From Rhodanobacter sp. DHG33 (GTDB lineage Bacteria; Pseudomonadota; Gammaproteobacteria; Xanthomonadales; Rhodanobacteraceae): 64,000 bases of DNA. The stretch lies in contig NZ_JACYXM010000004.1 in NCBI RefSeq assembly GCF_014843005.1, positions 374,530 to 438,529 of the forward strand, written 5' to 3'. A program made the position numbers and the translations under genes. Position 1 is the stretch's first letter. Every line of letters begins with the position of its first letter. Below are positions 1 to 8,555 of this stretch, piece after piece. The notes below the pieces were generated by a model. That model worked only from the letters and a program-made list of their open reading frames with translations, was not told the origin of the DNA and searched no databases.

Positions 1-1484
1 GAGCGCGTCTTGAGCGCCACGCGCTCGCGCGGCACCTCGAACACGTCGCCGGCCACGCGCGCGATCTCGCGCAGACGCTGGCGCGCCACGTCGGCAGGCA
101 CTTCGGCGGGCGCGCGGTATTCCTGCACGTGCAGCCAGGTATCGCCGCCTTCGCGCGCATAGACGTCGATGGCGGCGGCGTATTCGGGCAGGTCCTGGTC
201 GTAGGCGCGCCAGCAATGGATGCCTTCGCGCGCCAGCCGCTTGCGCAGGTGACGCAGGTTCTTCTCCAGCCGGTTCTTCAGCATCTGCGCGCCGGCGGAA
301 AGCGGCTTCTGCTCGCGCGGCGCCTCGTCGCGCCGGCGGATCTCGAACGTGAGCAGCTGGGTTTCCAGCGCGCCGTTGTACAGCGCGTACTTCTTCTCCG
401 CGTGCAGGCCCAGGGCACGGCCCAGCTCCGCATCGCCCGCCAGCACGGCGGCTCGCCACCCCGCGAACTGCGTGCGCAGGCGCTCGCCCAGCGCGTGGTA
501 CAGCGCGGGCATTTCCGCGCGCTCGCCCAGGCGCTCGCCATACGGCGGGTTGGTGATGACCAGGCCACGCTCTACGCCCGGCGGCGATTCGACATGCGAC
601 ATGTCGCGCTTTTCCAGCGCGAGGAATCCCGCCACGCCCGCCTCCTGCGCGTTGCGCTTGGCGGTCTGCACCATGCGCGGGTCGGCATCGCTGCCGAAAA
701 AACAGGGACGCAACTGCTTCAGGCCTGTTTCGGCGCGCTGGCGCGCCTCGTCGAGCAGGCTTCGCCACAGCGCGATGTCGTGCTGCTGCCAGCCGAGGAA
801 ACCGTAGTAGTCGCGACGCCAGCCGGAGGCCACGTCGGCGGCCATCAGCGCGGCCTCGACCAGCAGGGTGCCCGAACCGCACATCGGATCGAGCAGGGCG
901 CCGCCTTCGGCATAGGTTTCCGGCCAGCGTGCGCGCAGCAGCATGGCGGCGGCGAGGTTTTCCTTCAGCGGCGCCTCGCCCTGCAGTTCGCGCCAGCCAC
1001 GGCGGTGCAGCGGCGAACCGGCAAGATCCAGCGACAGCGTGGCGCGGTCGCGCTTGAGGCGCAGGTTGAGGCGCACGTCGGGTTCGTCGGTATCCACGCC
1101 GGGGCGCGTGCCGCCCTGCTGACGGAACTGGTCGACCACGGCGTCCTTCACGCGCTGCGCGATGAACTGGCTGTGCGTGAGCTTGCTCAGCGCGGTGTGC
1201 GCGTCCACCGCCAGCGTGGCGTGGGCGGCGAGGTGCCGCGACCAGTCGATGGCCTGCACGCCGGCGTACAGGGCGTCGTCCGTCGCCGCGTCGAATTCGG
1301 CCAGCGGCAGCAGGATGCGGCTGGCGAGGCGCGACCACAGGCAGGCGCGGTAGGCGGTTTCCAGCGGGCCGGCGAAATGCACGCCGGCCAGCGCCTCGCG
1401 CACGTCCTGCGCGCCCAGCGCGACCAGTTCGTCGCGCAGCAGGTATTCCAGCCCCTTCGGGCAGGTGGCGAACCAGCGATTCAT
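1..1484 (-). CDS. rlmL: 23S rRNA methyltransferase RlmL, N-terminal part (cut by window edge)
   Basis: Probable RlmL (RlmKL), which makes m2G2445 and, through a second domain, m7G2069 of 23S rRNA. The gene reads leftward and runs off the window start, leaving about 494 codons; family members are around 700, so the C-terminal RlmK half is outside. The first residues, MNRWFATCPKGLEYLLRDEL, are typical of the family, a THUMP domain should follow, and an NPPYGER catalytic motif starts near residue 312. The start ATG shares ATGA with the stop of the upstream hydrolase gene, so the two are probably translationally coupled. The missing end is due to the window edge. Confidence 0.9.
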   Translation of the reverse strand, partial: MNRWFATCPKGLEYLLRDELVALGAQDVREALAGVHFAGPLETAYRACLWSRLASRILLPLAEFDAATDDALYAGVQAIDWSRHLAAHATLAVDAHTALSKLTHSQFIAQRVKDAVVDQFRQQGGTRPGVDTDEPDVRLNLRLKRDRATLSLDLAGSPLHRRGWRELQGEAPLKENLAAAMLLRARWPETYAEGGALLDPMCGSGTLLVEAALMAADVASGWRRDYYGFLGWQQHDIALWRSLLDEARQRAETGLKQLRPCFFGSDADPRMVQTAKRNAQEAGVAGFLALEKRDMSHVESPPGVERGLVITNPPYGERLGERAEMPALYHALGERLRTQFAGWRAAVLAGDAELGRALGLHAEKKYALYNGALETQLLTFEIRRRDEAPREQKPLSAGAQMLKNRLEKNLRHLRKRLAREGIHCWRAYDQDLPEYAAAIDVYAREGGDTWLHVQEYRAPAEVPADVARQRLREIARVAGDVFEVPRERVALKTR

Positions 1485-1999
1485 GCCAAGGCTCCCAGCA
1501 ATGCGTCGAACTGCGCGGCGATCGGCGCCATGCTCGCGAGCAGGCGGTGGTCGTCGTCCAGCAGCAACAGCGGCAGCTGGCGCTGCGCGGCGAACGCCTG
1601 CACCGCCGCCACCGGGCACACTTCGTCGCGCCAGCCGTGGACCAGCACCGCGGGCACGCCCGGACGCAGATCCAGCGCCTGCGCGAAACCGGGAATCCCC
1701 GGCGGGGTGGCAAGCAGGAACAACGCGGCCACCGGCGCGTCCAGCGACGCCAGCGCGGAGGCGAACGCTCCCATGCTCGACCCCACCAGCACCGGCGGGG
1801 TGTCGCAGGCCGCGATGGCCTCCCGTAATTGCGTCACCCGCGGCACGACTGCGCCCGCGTAGCCGTTGCCGTCGCAGGCGCGAAAATCCGGGCGCTGCGC
1901 GCGCCAGCCCTGCGCCTCCGCGCGGGCCGCCAGGGCGCTGATCTTGGTGGCGTCCGGGCTGGAATCCAGGCCGTGCGAGAGGATGATGTGGCCGCGCAT
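1481..1999 (-). CDS. small alpha/beta hydrolase (YcfP/YqiA-like)
   Basis: A 172-residue cytoplasmic protein that looks like a compact alpha/beta-hydrolase. It opens with a strand ending in LSHGLDSSPDA, has a nucleophile elbow GSSMGAF near residue 73, a later Asp in HGWRDEVCP and a candidate catalytic His in LLLDDDH. There is no signal peptide. A GGAG Shine-Dalgarno lies just upstream of the ATG, and the stop overlaps the rlmL start by four bases. The substrate is unknown; esterase or thioesterase activity is possible from the fold alone. Confidence 0.8.
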   Translation of the reverse strand: MRGHIILSHGLDSSPDATKISALAARAEAQGWRAQRPDFRACDGNGYAGAVVPRVTQLREAIAACDTPPVLVGSSMGAFASALASLDAPVAALFLLATPPGIPGFAQALDLRPGVPAVLVHGWRDEVCPVAAVQAFAAQRQLPLLLLDDDHRLLASMAPIAAQFDALLGALA

Positions 2000-2073
2000 C
2001 GCGGTCTCCGAAAGTCATGATTGCCGCGTACTGCGGTTGTCCATGATAGCGGGCCGCATGCGAGACTCCCCGC

Positions 2074-2634
2074 ATGAGCGCCTTCGCCATCCACGACCAG
2101 CCCCTGCCCTACGCGGCGAAACTGCCCGAACGCCCCGCCGATGCGGTGACCCTGGTGGTGATCCATTGCACGGAGCTGCCCGACCTCGCGACCGCCCGCG
2201 AATACGGCGAAAAGGTGCTGTACGACAGCGGCGCAGGCAACAGCGGCCACTACTACATCGACCGCGACGGCGCGGTGTACCGCTACGTGCCCGGCACCCG
2301 CGTGGCGCACCACGTGCGCGGCTGGAACCCGTCCTCCATCGGCATCGAGCTTGTGAATCGCGGGCGCTATCCCGACTGGTTCGACTCGGGCAACCAGACC
2401 ATGACCGAGCCCTATACCGCCGCGCAGATCGCCGCCCTGCGTGCGCTGCTGATGCAATTGCGCCGCGATTTCCCCGGCCTGCGCGAAATCGCCGGCCACG
2501 AGGACCTGGACACCGCCCGCGTGGCGGCCAGCGACGACCCCGAACAAACCGTCCCGCGCAAGCTCGACCCCGGCCCCCTGTTTCCGTGGGATACCGTGTT
2601 GGAGGGATGCGGGCTGGTCCGGATCAAGCCGTAA
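2074..2634 (+). CDS. N-acetylmuramoyl-L-alanine amidase, AmpD-like
   Basis: A 186-residue amidase_2 (PGRP/AmpD-fold) zinc enzyme expected to cleave the MurNAc-L-Ala bond of muropeptides. The visible zinc and catalytic residues fit AmpD: H31 in VIHCTE, H142 in GHEDLD, and K163/D165 in PRKLDPGPLFPW. About 13 residues separate the GHED and RKLDPG blocks, a slightly longer spacing than in enterobacterial AmpD. No signal peptide is evident, so it is probably cytosolic and may act in peptidoglycan recycling and beta-lactamase control. It is divergent from the hydrolase-rlmL pair. It could instead be a general amidase_2 paralogue, so no symbol is given. Confidence 0.85.
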   Translation: MSAFAIHDQPLPYAAKLPERPADAVTLVVIHCTELPDLATAREYGEKVLYDSGAGNSGHYYIDRDGAVYRYVPGTRVAHHVRGWNPSSIGIELVNRGRYPDWFDSGNQTMTEPYTAAQIAALRALLMQLRRDFPGLREIAGHEDLDTARVAASDDPEQTVPRKLDPGPLFPWDTVLEGCGLVRIKP

Positions 2635-2664
2635 GCCCCGGGCGGGGCCTGAGGCGCGGGCGGC

Positions 2665-2670
2665 TATAAT
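2665..2670 (+). promoter_or_regulatory. consensus -10 box upstream of tesB
   Basis: A perfect TATAAT lies 31 bases before the tesB start codon, in the 67-base gap after the amidase gene. No good -35 is visible 16-18 bases further upstream, so activity is a guess from the -10 alone. Confidence 0.45.
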
Positions 2671-2701
2671 CGACGTTCCCCCTCGCCCGAAACACGCCCG
2701 C

Positions 2702-3568
2702 ATGCGCGAAACACACGTCAAGGAACTGGTCGAACTGCTGCAGCTCGAGCGGTTGGAAGACAACCTGTTCCGCGGCCAAAGCCGCGACATCGGCACGCGC
2801 TTCGTGTTCGGCGGCCAGGTGCTGGGGCAGGCCCTGTCGGCGGCGCAGCAGACGGTCGACTCTTCGCGCGAGGCGCATTCGCTGCACGCCTACTTCCTGC
2901 GGGCCGGCGACATCGACGCACCCATCGTATACAGCGTGGAACGCGCGCGCGACGGCGGCTCGTTCTCCTCGCGGCGGGTGCTGGCGATTCAGCACGGCCA
3001 GCCCATCCTCAACGGCTCGATCTCGTTCCAGGTGCCGGAAAAGGGTTTCGAACACCAGACCGCCATGCCCGAGGTGCCGGCGCCGGAAGACGTGGAGCCG
3101 ATGCGCCCGCTGCCGCCGGACGAACTGGCGCGCCTGCCGGTGAAGCTGCAGCGCTGGCTGGGCATCGACGGTCCGTTCGAATTCCGCCTGGTCTGGCCGC
3201 GCGACGAGATGCACCCGGTGAAACGGCCGCCGATCCAGCACATCTGGTTCCGCCTCGCCGCTCCCATCGACGATTCGGCGATCCTGCACCGCGCCCTGCT
3301 CGCCTACGCCTCGGACTTCCACCTGATCGGCACCGCCACGCTGCCGCACGGCATCTCCTACCTCACCCACAACGTGCAGATGGCCAGCCTCGACCACGCG
3401 CTATGGTTCCACCGCCCGTTCCGCGTGGACGAATGGCTGCTGTACTCCTTCGACAGCCCCACCGCGCAGGGCGGCCGCGGGCTGGCGCGCGGGCAGATTT
3501 TCGACCGCGCCGGCCGGCTGGTGGCCTCCACCGCCCAGGAAGGCCTGATCCGCCTGCGCGGGGAGTAA
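2702..3568 (+). CDS. tesB: acyl-CoA thioesterase II
   Basis: A 288-residue TesB hydrolysing medium- and long-chain acyl-CoAs to free fatty acid and CoA. It is a double hot-dog protein. The conserved active-site trio is visible: D205 in YASDFHLIG, S229 in NVQMASLDHALWFHR and Q279 in TAQEGLIR. Its length matches E. coli TesB. It is preceded by a consensus -10 box and followed, nine bases after its stop, by a small membrane protein gene on the same strand. Confidence 0.95.
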   Translation: MRETHVKELVELLQLERLEDNLFRGQSRDIGTRFVFGGQVLGQALSAAQQTVDSSREAHSLHAYFLRAGDIDAPIVYSVERARDGGSFSSRRVLAIQHGQPILNGSISFQVPEKGFEHQTAMPEVPAPEDVEPMRPLPPDELARLPVKLQRWLGIDGPFEFRLVWPRDEMHPVKRPPIQHIWFRLAAPIDDSAILHRALLAYASDFHLIGTATLPHGISYLTHNVQMASLDHALWFHRPFRVDEWLLYSFDSPTAQGGRGLARGQIFDRAGRLVASTAQEGLIRLRGE

Positions 3569-3577
3569 GCAACGACC

Positions 3578-3970
3578 ATGCGCCAGATCTATACCTCGCC
3601 CCGCCCCGGCAACATCGATCGCGTGGTCGCCCTGATGGCCGAACACGGCATCGCCACCCAGGTGGAAAACCGCTCCAACTGGCGCACGCAGGGCTACCGG
3701 CGCTTCAGCTACCAGGAGCCGGACAACGCGCGCGAACGCTGGGAACAGGTGTGGATCACCTATGCCGACGACTACACCCGCGCCCGCGAACTGATGCGCG
3801 AGCTGGGCATCGAACCGGTGGTTCGCTTCGGGCAGGACCTGGCCGAAGCGCGCGATCCCTCGCCGCAGGCCAAGCGCAAATACACCGTGGCCCGTGCGCG
3901 CCGCATCGTGATGCTGGCGATACTCATCGCCTTCGCGCTGGTGGTGCTGCGTTACCGGGGCGTGATCTGA
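3578..3970 (+). CDS. DUF2007-like signal-transducing protein with C-terminal membrane anchor
   Basis: A 130-residue protein. The first 85 residues resemble the small PII-like DUF2007 fold (MRQIYTSPRPGNIDRVVALM at the N-terminus, then an EQVWITYADDYTRARELM segment). A basic linker follows and then one membrane helix near residues 110-125 (MLAILIAFALVVL), with a short exposed tail. It is probably co-transcribed with tesB. Its function is unknown; the anchor suggests membrane-proximal sensing or binding. The stop codon lies inside an 18-base tandem duplication. Confidence 0.75.
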   Translation: MRQIYTSPRPGNIDRVVALMAEHGIATQVENRSNWRTQGYRRFSYQEPDNARERWEQVWITYADDYTRARELMRELGIEPVVRFGQDLAEARDPSPQAKRKYTVARARRIVMLAILIAFALVVLRYRGVI

Positions 3971-4000
3971 ACGCCCAGCCGCATCTGAACGCCCAGCCGC
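3965..4000. repeat. 18-bp perfect tandem duplication
   Basis: The unit ATCTGAACGCCCAGCCGC occurs twice head to tail with no mismatch. The first copy holds the stop codon of the DUF2007-like gene. It looks like a recent slippage duplication in the gap before bpt. Confidence 0.9.
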
Positions 4001-4042
4001 TCGGCATGCGCGAGGCCCGATTTCCGGCCTAGAATCGGGGGC

Positions 4043-4747
4043 ATGCGCTCCGAACATGTCCGGCTGTTCCAGACTCTGCCGCACGCCTGCGGCTACTACG
4101 CCGAGCGCACGGCGCAGAATCTGGTGCTCGACCCGGCGGCGCCGCAGCTGGATCGGCTGTACGGGCCGGCGCTGGAGCGCGGCTTCCGTCGTGCCGGCGG
4201 TCACCTGTATTTCCCCCACTGCCCGGAATGCCGCGCCTGCAAGCCCTGCCGCATCGACGTGCAGCAGTTCCGGCCCGACCGCTCGCAGCGGCGCTGCCTG
4301 AAACGCAACGCCGACCTCACGATCACCGAATGCCAGGCCGGCTACAACGCCGAGCGCCACGCGCTGTACGAGAAATACCTACGCCGCCGCCACCCCGGTG
4401 GCGGCATGGACGAAGCGGACGCCAGCGATTTCCGCCGCTTCCTCACCGCGCCATGGAGCCCCACCGAGTTCCTGGAATTCCGCCTGCGCGGACGCCTGCT
4501 CGGCGTGGCGGTCACTGACGTCTGCCGCAGCGCGCTCTCCGCCGTCTACACCTTCTACGACCCCGACGAAGAAGCCCGCGGCCTCGGCACGTTCGCCATT
4601 CTCAAGCAGGTGGAACTGGCCAGGCAGCGCAACCTGTCGTGGGTCTACCTGGGCTTCTGGATCGAAGGCCACTCGAAGATGGACTACAAGCGGCGGTTCA
4701 AGCCATTGCAGCTGCGCACGGTGGATGGCTGGGTGGCGATGCCTTGA
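4043..4747 (+). CDS. bpt: aspartate/glutamate leucyltransferase Bpt
   Basis: A 234-residue leucyl/arginyl-tRNA-protein transferase that adds Leu to N-terminal Asp or Glu, marking proteins for ClpS-ClpAP (N-degron pathway). Diagnostic features are C16 in PHACGYYAER, the cysteine cluster CPECRACKPC at residues 60-69, and the C-terminal GNAT-like block YLGFWIEGHSKMDYKRRF. It appears to stand alone, and is convergent with the glutamate-synthase-like gene. A TAGAAT hexamer ends only seven bases before the ATG, hinting at a very short leader. Confidence 0.93.
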   Translation: MRSEHVRLFQTLPHACGYYAERTAQNLVLDPAAPQLDRLYGPALERGFRRAGGHLYFPHCPECRACKPCRIDVQQFRPDRSQRRCLKRNADLTITECQAGYNAERHALYEKYLRRRHPGGGMDEADASDFRRFLTAPWSPTEFLEFRLRGRLLGVAVTDVCRSALSAVYTFYDPDEEARGLGTFAILKQVELARQRNLSWVYLGFWIEGHSKMDYKRRFKPLQLRTVDGWVAMP

Positions 4748-4764
4748 GGGTGCGGCCGCACCCT
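4747..4764. other. 18-bp perfect palindrome between convergent genes
   Basis: AGGGTGCGGCCGCACCCT, a perfect inverted repeat starting at the last base of bpt. It could form a stem in transcripts of either strand, but has no T-tract, so it is not called a terminator. Confidence 0.6.
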
Positions 4765-4824
4765 GTGTATGGACACGGCGCCTGTTGATCCGGAGACATC
4801 CCTACCGAGCGCGCCTCGACAGGC

Positions 4825-6333
4825 TCACGCATCGCCAACTTCCGGATACGGAAAAAGCTTCACCAGCGGCACCGAAATCCCATCGTCGCCCACCACACGG
4901 CAATGCGTGCGGTCGAGTTCGCGCGGATCGTCCACGCCGCAGCTGTGCGCGATGATGCCCACTTCGTGCATCACGTTCTTCGCGTAGTTCGCCACCTTCT
5001 GGCTCTTGTCCGTCACCACCAGGCCGCGCTGCAGTCTGGGGTTCTGCGTGGTGATGCCGGTGGGGCAGGTATTGCGATTGCATTGCAGCGACTGGATGCA
5101 GCCCAGCGCCAGCATGAAGCCGCGCGCGGAGTTGACGAAGTCCGCGCCCATCGACAGGGCCCAGGCCACGTCGTAGGCGGTGATGCGCTTGCCGGAGCAC
5201 ACGACCTTGATGCGCTCGCGCAGCCGCTTGACGACCAGCGTATCGACCAGCGCGGGCAGCGATTCGTGCAGCGGCAGACCGACGCCTTCCATCAGGGTCT
5301 GCGGCGCGGCGCCCGTGCCGCCTTCGGAACCGTCCACGATGATGAAATCCGGCGCGCTCTCGATGCCGCGCTTGTGCACCTCGTCGCACAGCGCCTCGAT
5401 CATGCGCATGTCGCCGAACACCGCCTTGAAGCCGGTGGGCTTGCCGGTGAGCTCGCGGATATGGTGGATGGCGTCCAGCAGTTGCGAGACGTTGCCGATA
5501 TCCAGGTGCCGGTTCGGGCTTTGCGAATCCTGGCCCACCGGAATGCCGCGGATCTCGGCGATCTCCGGCGTCACCTTCGCCGCGGGCAGCAGGCCGCCCA
5601 TGCCGGGCTTGGCCCCCTGGCCGAGCTTGATGCTGACCATCTTCACCTGCTTATGCGCGCAGATCGCCGAGAGCTTGGCGTCGTCGAGCTTGCCGTCCGA
5701 CGTGCGCACGCCGTACTTGGCGGTGCCGATCTCGAACACGATGTCGCAGCCGCCTTCGAGGTGATACGGCGCCAGGCCGCCCTCGCCGGTGTCCATCCAG
5801 ATGCCGGCCTTCGCCGCACCATGCGACAGCGCGCGCACCGCGGGTGCACCGAGTGCGCCGAAACTCATCGCGGAAATGTTGAAGAACGCGGCGTGGTCAT
5901 AGGGTTCGCGCGCATACGGGCCGATACGTACCGGCTGCGGCTCCACATGGTGGTCGCCCAACGCGGGAAACGCCGCATTGACGAAAAACGGCACGCCCTC
6001 GCCGCGCAGGTCGCGGGTGGAGCCGAACGCGTTGGTGTTGTCCGCATTCTTCGCGGCGCGGTACACCCACACGCGTTCGGCGCGGTTGAACGGCATTTCT
6101 TCGCGATCGCTGGAAAACAGGTACTGGCGGAAAAACTCGCCCAGGCGCAGGAAGCCGTAGCGGAAGTGGCCGATGACCGGAAAGTTGCGCAGCACGGCGT
6201 TGGACGTTTGGTTGCGATCCAGCACCCACACTGCCGCGATCACCACCGCGGCCACGGCCAGCAACAGCAAGAACAGCACCGCGAACGTCTGCACCAGCAC
6301 CACCAGCCAGTGCGAAAAACCCGTCGATTGCAT
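4825..6333 (-). CDS. membrane-anchored FMN-binding glutamate-synthase-like protein
   Basis: A 502-residue protein with an N-terminal membrane helix (about residues 8-36, rich in V, L and A) followed by a domain matching the FMN/Fe-S central domain of glutamate synthase large subunits. Visible family blocks include FFNISAMSFGALG, GEGGLAPYHLEGG, GGLLPAAKVTPEIAEIRG, DGSEGGTGAAP and a cysteine cluster CIQSLQCNRNTCPTG that could bind a 3Fe-4S centre. It lacks the glutaminase domain of GltB, so it is unlikely to be a normal GOGAT. AGGAG sits seven bases before the ATG. The real substrate is unknown. Confidence 0.85.
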   Translation of the reverse strand: MQSTGFSHWLVVLVQTFAVLFLLLLAVAAVVIAAVWVLDRNQTSNAVLRNFPVIGHFRYGFLRLGEFFRQYLFSSDREEMPFNRAERVWVYRAAKNADNTNAFGSTRDLRGEGVPFFVNAAFPALGDHHVEPQPVRIGPYAREPYDHAAFFNISAMSFGALGAPAVRALSHGAAKAGIWMDTGEGGLAPYHLEGGCDIVFEIGTAKYGVRTSDGKLDDAKLSAICAHKQVKMVSIKLGQGAKPGMGGLLPAAKVTPEIAEIRGIPVGQDSQSPNRHLDIGNVSQLLDAIHHIRELTGKPTGFKAVFGDMRMIEALCDEVHKRGIESAPDFIIVDGSEGGTGAAPQTLMEGVGLPLHESLPALVDTLVVKRLRERIKVVCSGKRITAYDVAWALSMGADFVNSARGFMLALGCIQSLQCNRNTCPTGITTQNPRLQRGLVVTDKSQKVANYAKNVMHEVGIIAHSCGVDDPRELDRTHCRVVGDDGISVPLVKLFPYPEVGDA

Positions 6334-6414
6334 GAGCGGCTCCTGTTAGGTCGTTGCGAGCGAATGTCGTTCGGTGCGTCGCTCCTCCCCCAAGAATGGA
6401 GAGGGAGAAAGTCG

Positions 6415-7596
6415 TTACAGCTCCACGCGCAGCTGCGCCGCCGCGCGGACGGCCTTCGCGCGCGCCGTCTCGATGTCGGCATCGCGCGCCAGCGTCACCG
6501 CCATGCGGCGGCGCCCCTTCACCTCGGGCTTGCCGAACAGACGCAGCTGGGTATCCGGCTCGGCCAGCGCCAGGGCCACGCCGTGATAGCGCGGCGCGCG
6601 CCCCTCGCCCTCCACCAGCACCGCGCACGAGGCGGCAGGGCCGAACTGGCGGATCTCTGGAATCGGCAGGCCCAGGATCGCCCGCGCGTGCAGCGCGAAC
6701 TCCGACAGATCCTGGGAGATCAACGTGACCAGGCCCGTGTCGTGCGGACGCGGGCTGACTTCGGAGAAGATCACCTGGTCGCCCTTGACGAAGAACTCCA
6801 TGCCGAACACGCCCCAGCCGCCCAGCGCGTTCGACACCGCCGCGGCCTGTCGCTGCGCCTCGGCCAGCGCGTTGCCGCTCATGGGCTGCGGCTGCCACGA
6901 CTCGCGGTAGTCGCCGTCCTCCTGGCGGTGGCCGATGGGCGCGCAGAAGCTGGTGCCGTCCTTGTGGCGCACGGTGAGCAGCGTGATCTCGAAATCGAAA
7001 TCGACGAAGCCCTCGACGATCACCCTGCCCTTGCCGGCACGACCGCCGGACTGCGCGTAATCCCACGCCTGCTGCACGCCGGACTCGTCGCGCACCACGC
7101 TCTGGCCCTTGCCCGAGGAGCTCATCACCGGCTTGATCACGAAGGGGTAGCCGATCTCGGCCACCGCGCGCCGGTAGTCGGCTTCGTTGTCGCAGAAACG
7201 GTAGGGCGAGGTGGGCAGTTCAAGCTCCTGCGCAGCAAGCCGGCGGATGCCTTCGCGGTCCATCGTCAGCCACGCCGCGCGCGCGGTGGGGATCACGTGC
7301 AGGCCTTCGCGCTCCATCTCCACCAGCGTGGGCGTGTGGATCGCCTCGATCTCCGGCACCACGAGGTCGGGCTTTTCCTGTTCGATCAGTGCGCGCAGCG
7401 CGTTGCCGTCCAGCATGTCGATGACGTGGCTGCGATGCGCCACCTGCATGGCCGGCGCGTCGGCGTAGCGATCCACTGCGATCACTTCCACCGCGTAGCG
7501 CTGCAGCTCGATCGCCACTTCCTTGCCCAGTTCGCCGGAACCCAGCAGCAGCACGCGCACGGCATGGTCGGAATGGGGTGTACCGAACGGCTTCAT
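6415..7596 (-). CDS. purT: formate-dependent phosphoribosylglycinamide formyltransferase
   Basis: A 393-residue ATP-grasp enzyme that makes formyl-GAR from GAR, formate and ATP, the folate-independent third step of purine synthesis. The N-terminal pre-ATP-grasp motif is [12 protein letters not shown]. The ATP-grasp core shows [16 protein letters not shown], and the Mg site lies around [24 protein letters not shown]. The start at 7596 was chosen because GGAGAAT precedes it and the N-terminus MKPFGTPHS fits the family; reading further upstream adds only a non-conserved 25 residues. It is downstream of the glutamate-synthase-like gene's promoter side but on the same strand, with 81 bases between. 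Confidence 0.95.
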   Translation of the reverse strand: MKPFGTPHSDHAVRVLLLGSGELGKEVAIELQRYAVEVIAVDRYADAPAMQVAHRSHVIDMLDGNALRALIEQEKPDLVVPEIEAIHTPTLVEMEREGLHVIPTARAAWLTMDREGIRRLAAQELELPTSPYRFCDNEADYRRAVAEIGYPFVIKPVMSSSGKGQSVVRDESGVQQAWDYAQSGGRAGKGRVIVEGFVDFDFEITLLTVRHKDGTSFCAPIGHRQEDGDYRESWQPQPMSGNALAEAQRQAAAVSNALGGWGVFGMEFFVKGDQVIFSEVSPRPHDTGLVTLISQDLSEFALHARAILGLPIPEIRQFGPAASCAVLVEGEGRAPRYHGVALALAEPDTQLRLFGKPEVKGRRRMAVTLARDADIETARAKAVRAAAQLRVEL

Positions 7597-7684
7597 GGGA
7601 TTCTCCGGCCCGGGCAAAGGCGCATTGTAGCGGGCAGGAGAACACCGTTCCGGCCGCCTGCGGGCGGCCATCCGCCGGATGGCT

Positions 7685-8047
7685 TCAACGACCGCTGGCG
7701 GCGACCTGTCGCGGCTGCGGCAACGCGGGCTCGCTGCGCGTACCGTCGGCGGGAATCACGAGTACCCGGCCGTCGTGCCGGTCCAGCATCGCGGCCGCAG
7801 CGGCGGTATCGGTGTCGAGCTGCTGCAGCGGGCGTCCATCGATGGCGTCGTATACGGTCAACCGATCGGTCTCGCTGTCGACCACGAGCACCCGGTCATG
7901 GCCGGCGTCGCGTCCGGGCAGCGACGTGCCGGAACCCTGCCGTGGCGTCGCCAGGCCGAAGCCGTTCGACACGATCACGACCATGGCCGCCAGCATGGCG
8001 GCCACCAGCCAGCGCGGATGGGAGTGCGGGATCATGGCGAGCCTCAT
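7685..8047 (-). CDS. small membrane-anchored protein of unknown function
   Basis: A 120-residue protein with a membrane helix or uncleaved signal near residues 11-28 ([19 protein letters not shown]), then a soluble domain containing [22 protein letters not shown], which reads like a short beta-propeller-type or cofactor-domain fragment. The start at 8047 is supported by GGAGGG eleven bases upstream; an alternative ATG is at 8035. It follows the DUF423 gene by 49 bases on the same strand and may be co-transcribed. No family is confidently recognised. Confidence 0.65.
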   Translation of the reverse strand: MRLAMIPHSHPRWLVAAMLAAMVVIVSNGFGLATPRQGSGTSLPGRDAGHDRVLVVDSETDRLTVYDAIDGRPLQQLDTDTAAAAAMLDRHDGRVLVIPADGTRSEPALPQPRQVAASGR

Positions 8048-8096
8048 GCATGCATGTTCCCTCCGCGGCGTGACAGGCGAATGACGAGGCCCGCGT

Positions 8097-8477
8097 TCAG
8101 TCCGTGCGCGGCCGCAGCGCAAGACCCAACGCCACCCAGCCCACCACGAAAGCCACGCCGCCGAACGGCGTGATGATGCCCACCCAGCGCGGTGCACCCA
8201 GCGCCAAGGCATACAGGCTGCCGCTGAACAGCACGATCCCGAGAGCGAACGCGAACACCGCGCAACGGCCTGCGCGGCCGTTGCCGAGTCCCACGGCCAG
8301 CACCAGGGCCAGCGCATGCCATGCGTGGTATTCCACGGCGGTGTGCCACAGCTCGCGATGCGCCGGATCGAGCACGTTGCGCAAGGCATGCGCACCGAAC
8401 GCGCCGAACAGCACCGCGCTTGCGCCAGCCAGGCCGACAAGCACACCGGCACGGGATCGGGCAATTTGTCGCAGCAT
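8097..8477 (-). CDS. DUF423 integral membrane protein (YgdD-like)
   Basis: A 126-residue protein with four predicted membrane helices. The family signature is clear near the N-terminus: GASAVLFGAFGAHALRNVL, followed by HTAVEYHAWHALAL. DUF423 proteins are widespread in proteobacteria without a defined biochemical role. The gene is divergent from the SCO1 gene, sharing a 78-base intergenic region that must hold both promoters. Confidence 0.88.
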   Translation of the reverse strand: MLRQIARSRAGVLVGLAGASAVLFGAFGAHALRNVLDPAHRELWHTAVEYHAWHALALVLAVGLGNGRAGRCAVFAFALGIVLFSGSLYALALGAPRWVGIITPFGGVAFVVGWVALGLALRPRTD

Positions 8478-8555
8478 GGCGTGGCTCCGAAGGCAGATGT
8501 CGTCCGGCGCGATCGCTAGCGTATGCTTGGGCGATTGCAGCCCACGGATTCTCCC

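Noticed and set aside
1-1484. Truncated or pseudogene rlmL
   Set aside because: The reading frame is open to the window edge; the missing part is simply outside the window.
4030-4035. TAGAAT as a confident promoter for a leaderless bpt transcript
   Set aside because: No -35 is visible and there is no independent support; mentioned only in the bpt entry.
4747-4764. Palindrome after bpt as a terminator
   Set aside because: No T-tract follows on either strand.
6371-6412. C-rich/G-rich stretch between purT and the glutamate-synthase-like gene as a REP element
   Set aside because: The arms CTCCTCCCCC and GGAGAGGGAG pair poorly, so it is at most a degraded copy.
4903-8073. Very long plus-strand open frame opposite the glutamate-synthase-like gene and purT
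   Set aside because: High-GC antisense artefact: composition is His/Arg/Ala/Gln-rich without motifs, and it runs across two well-identified genes and their gap. The same applies to the long frames opposite parC and glnD.
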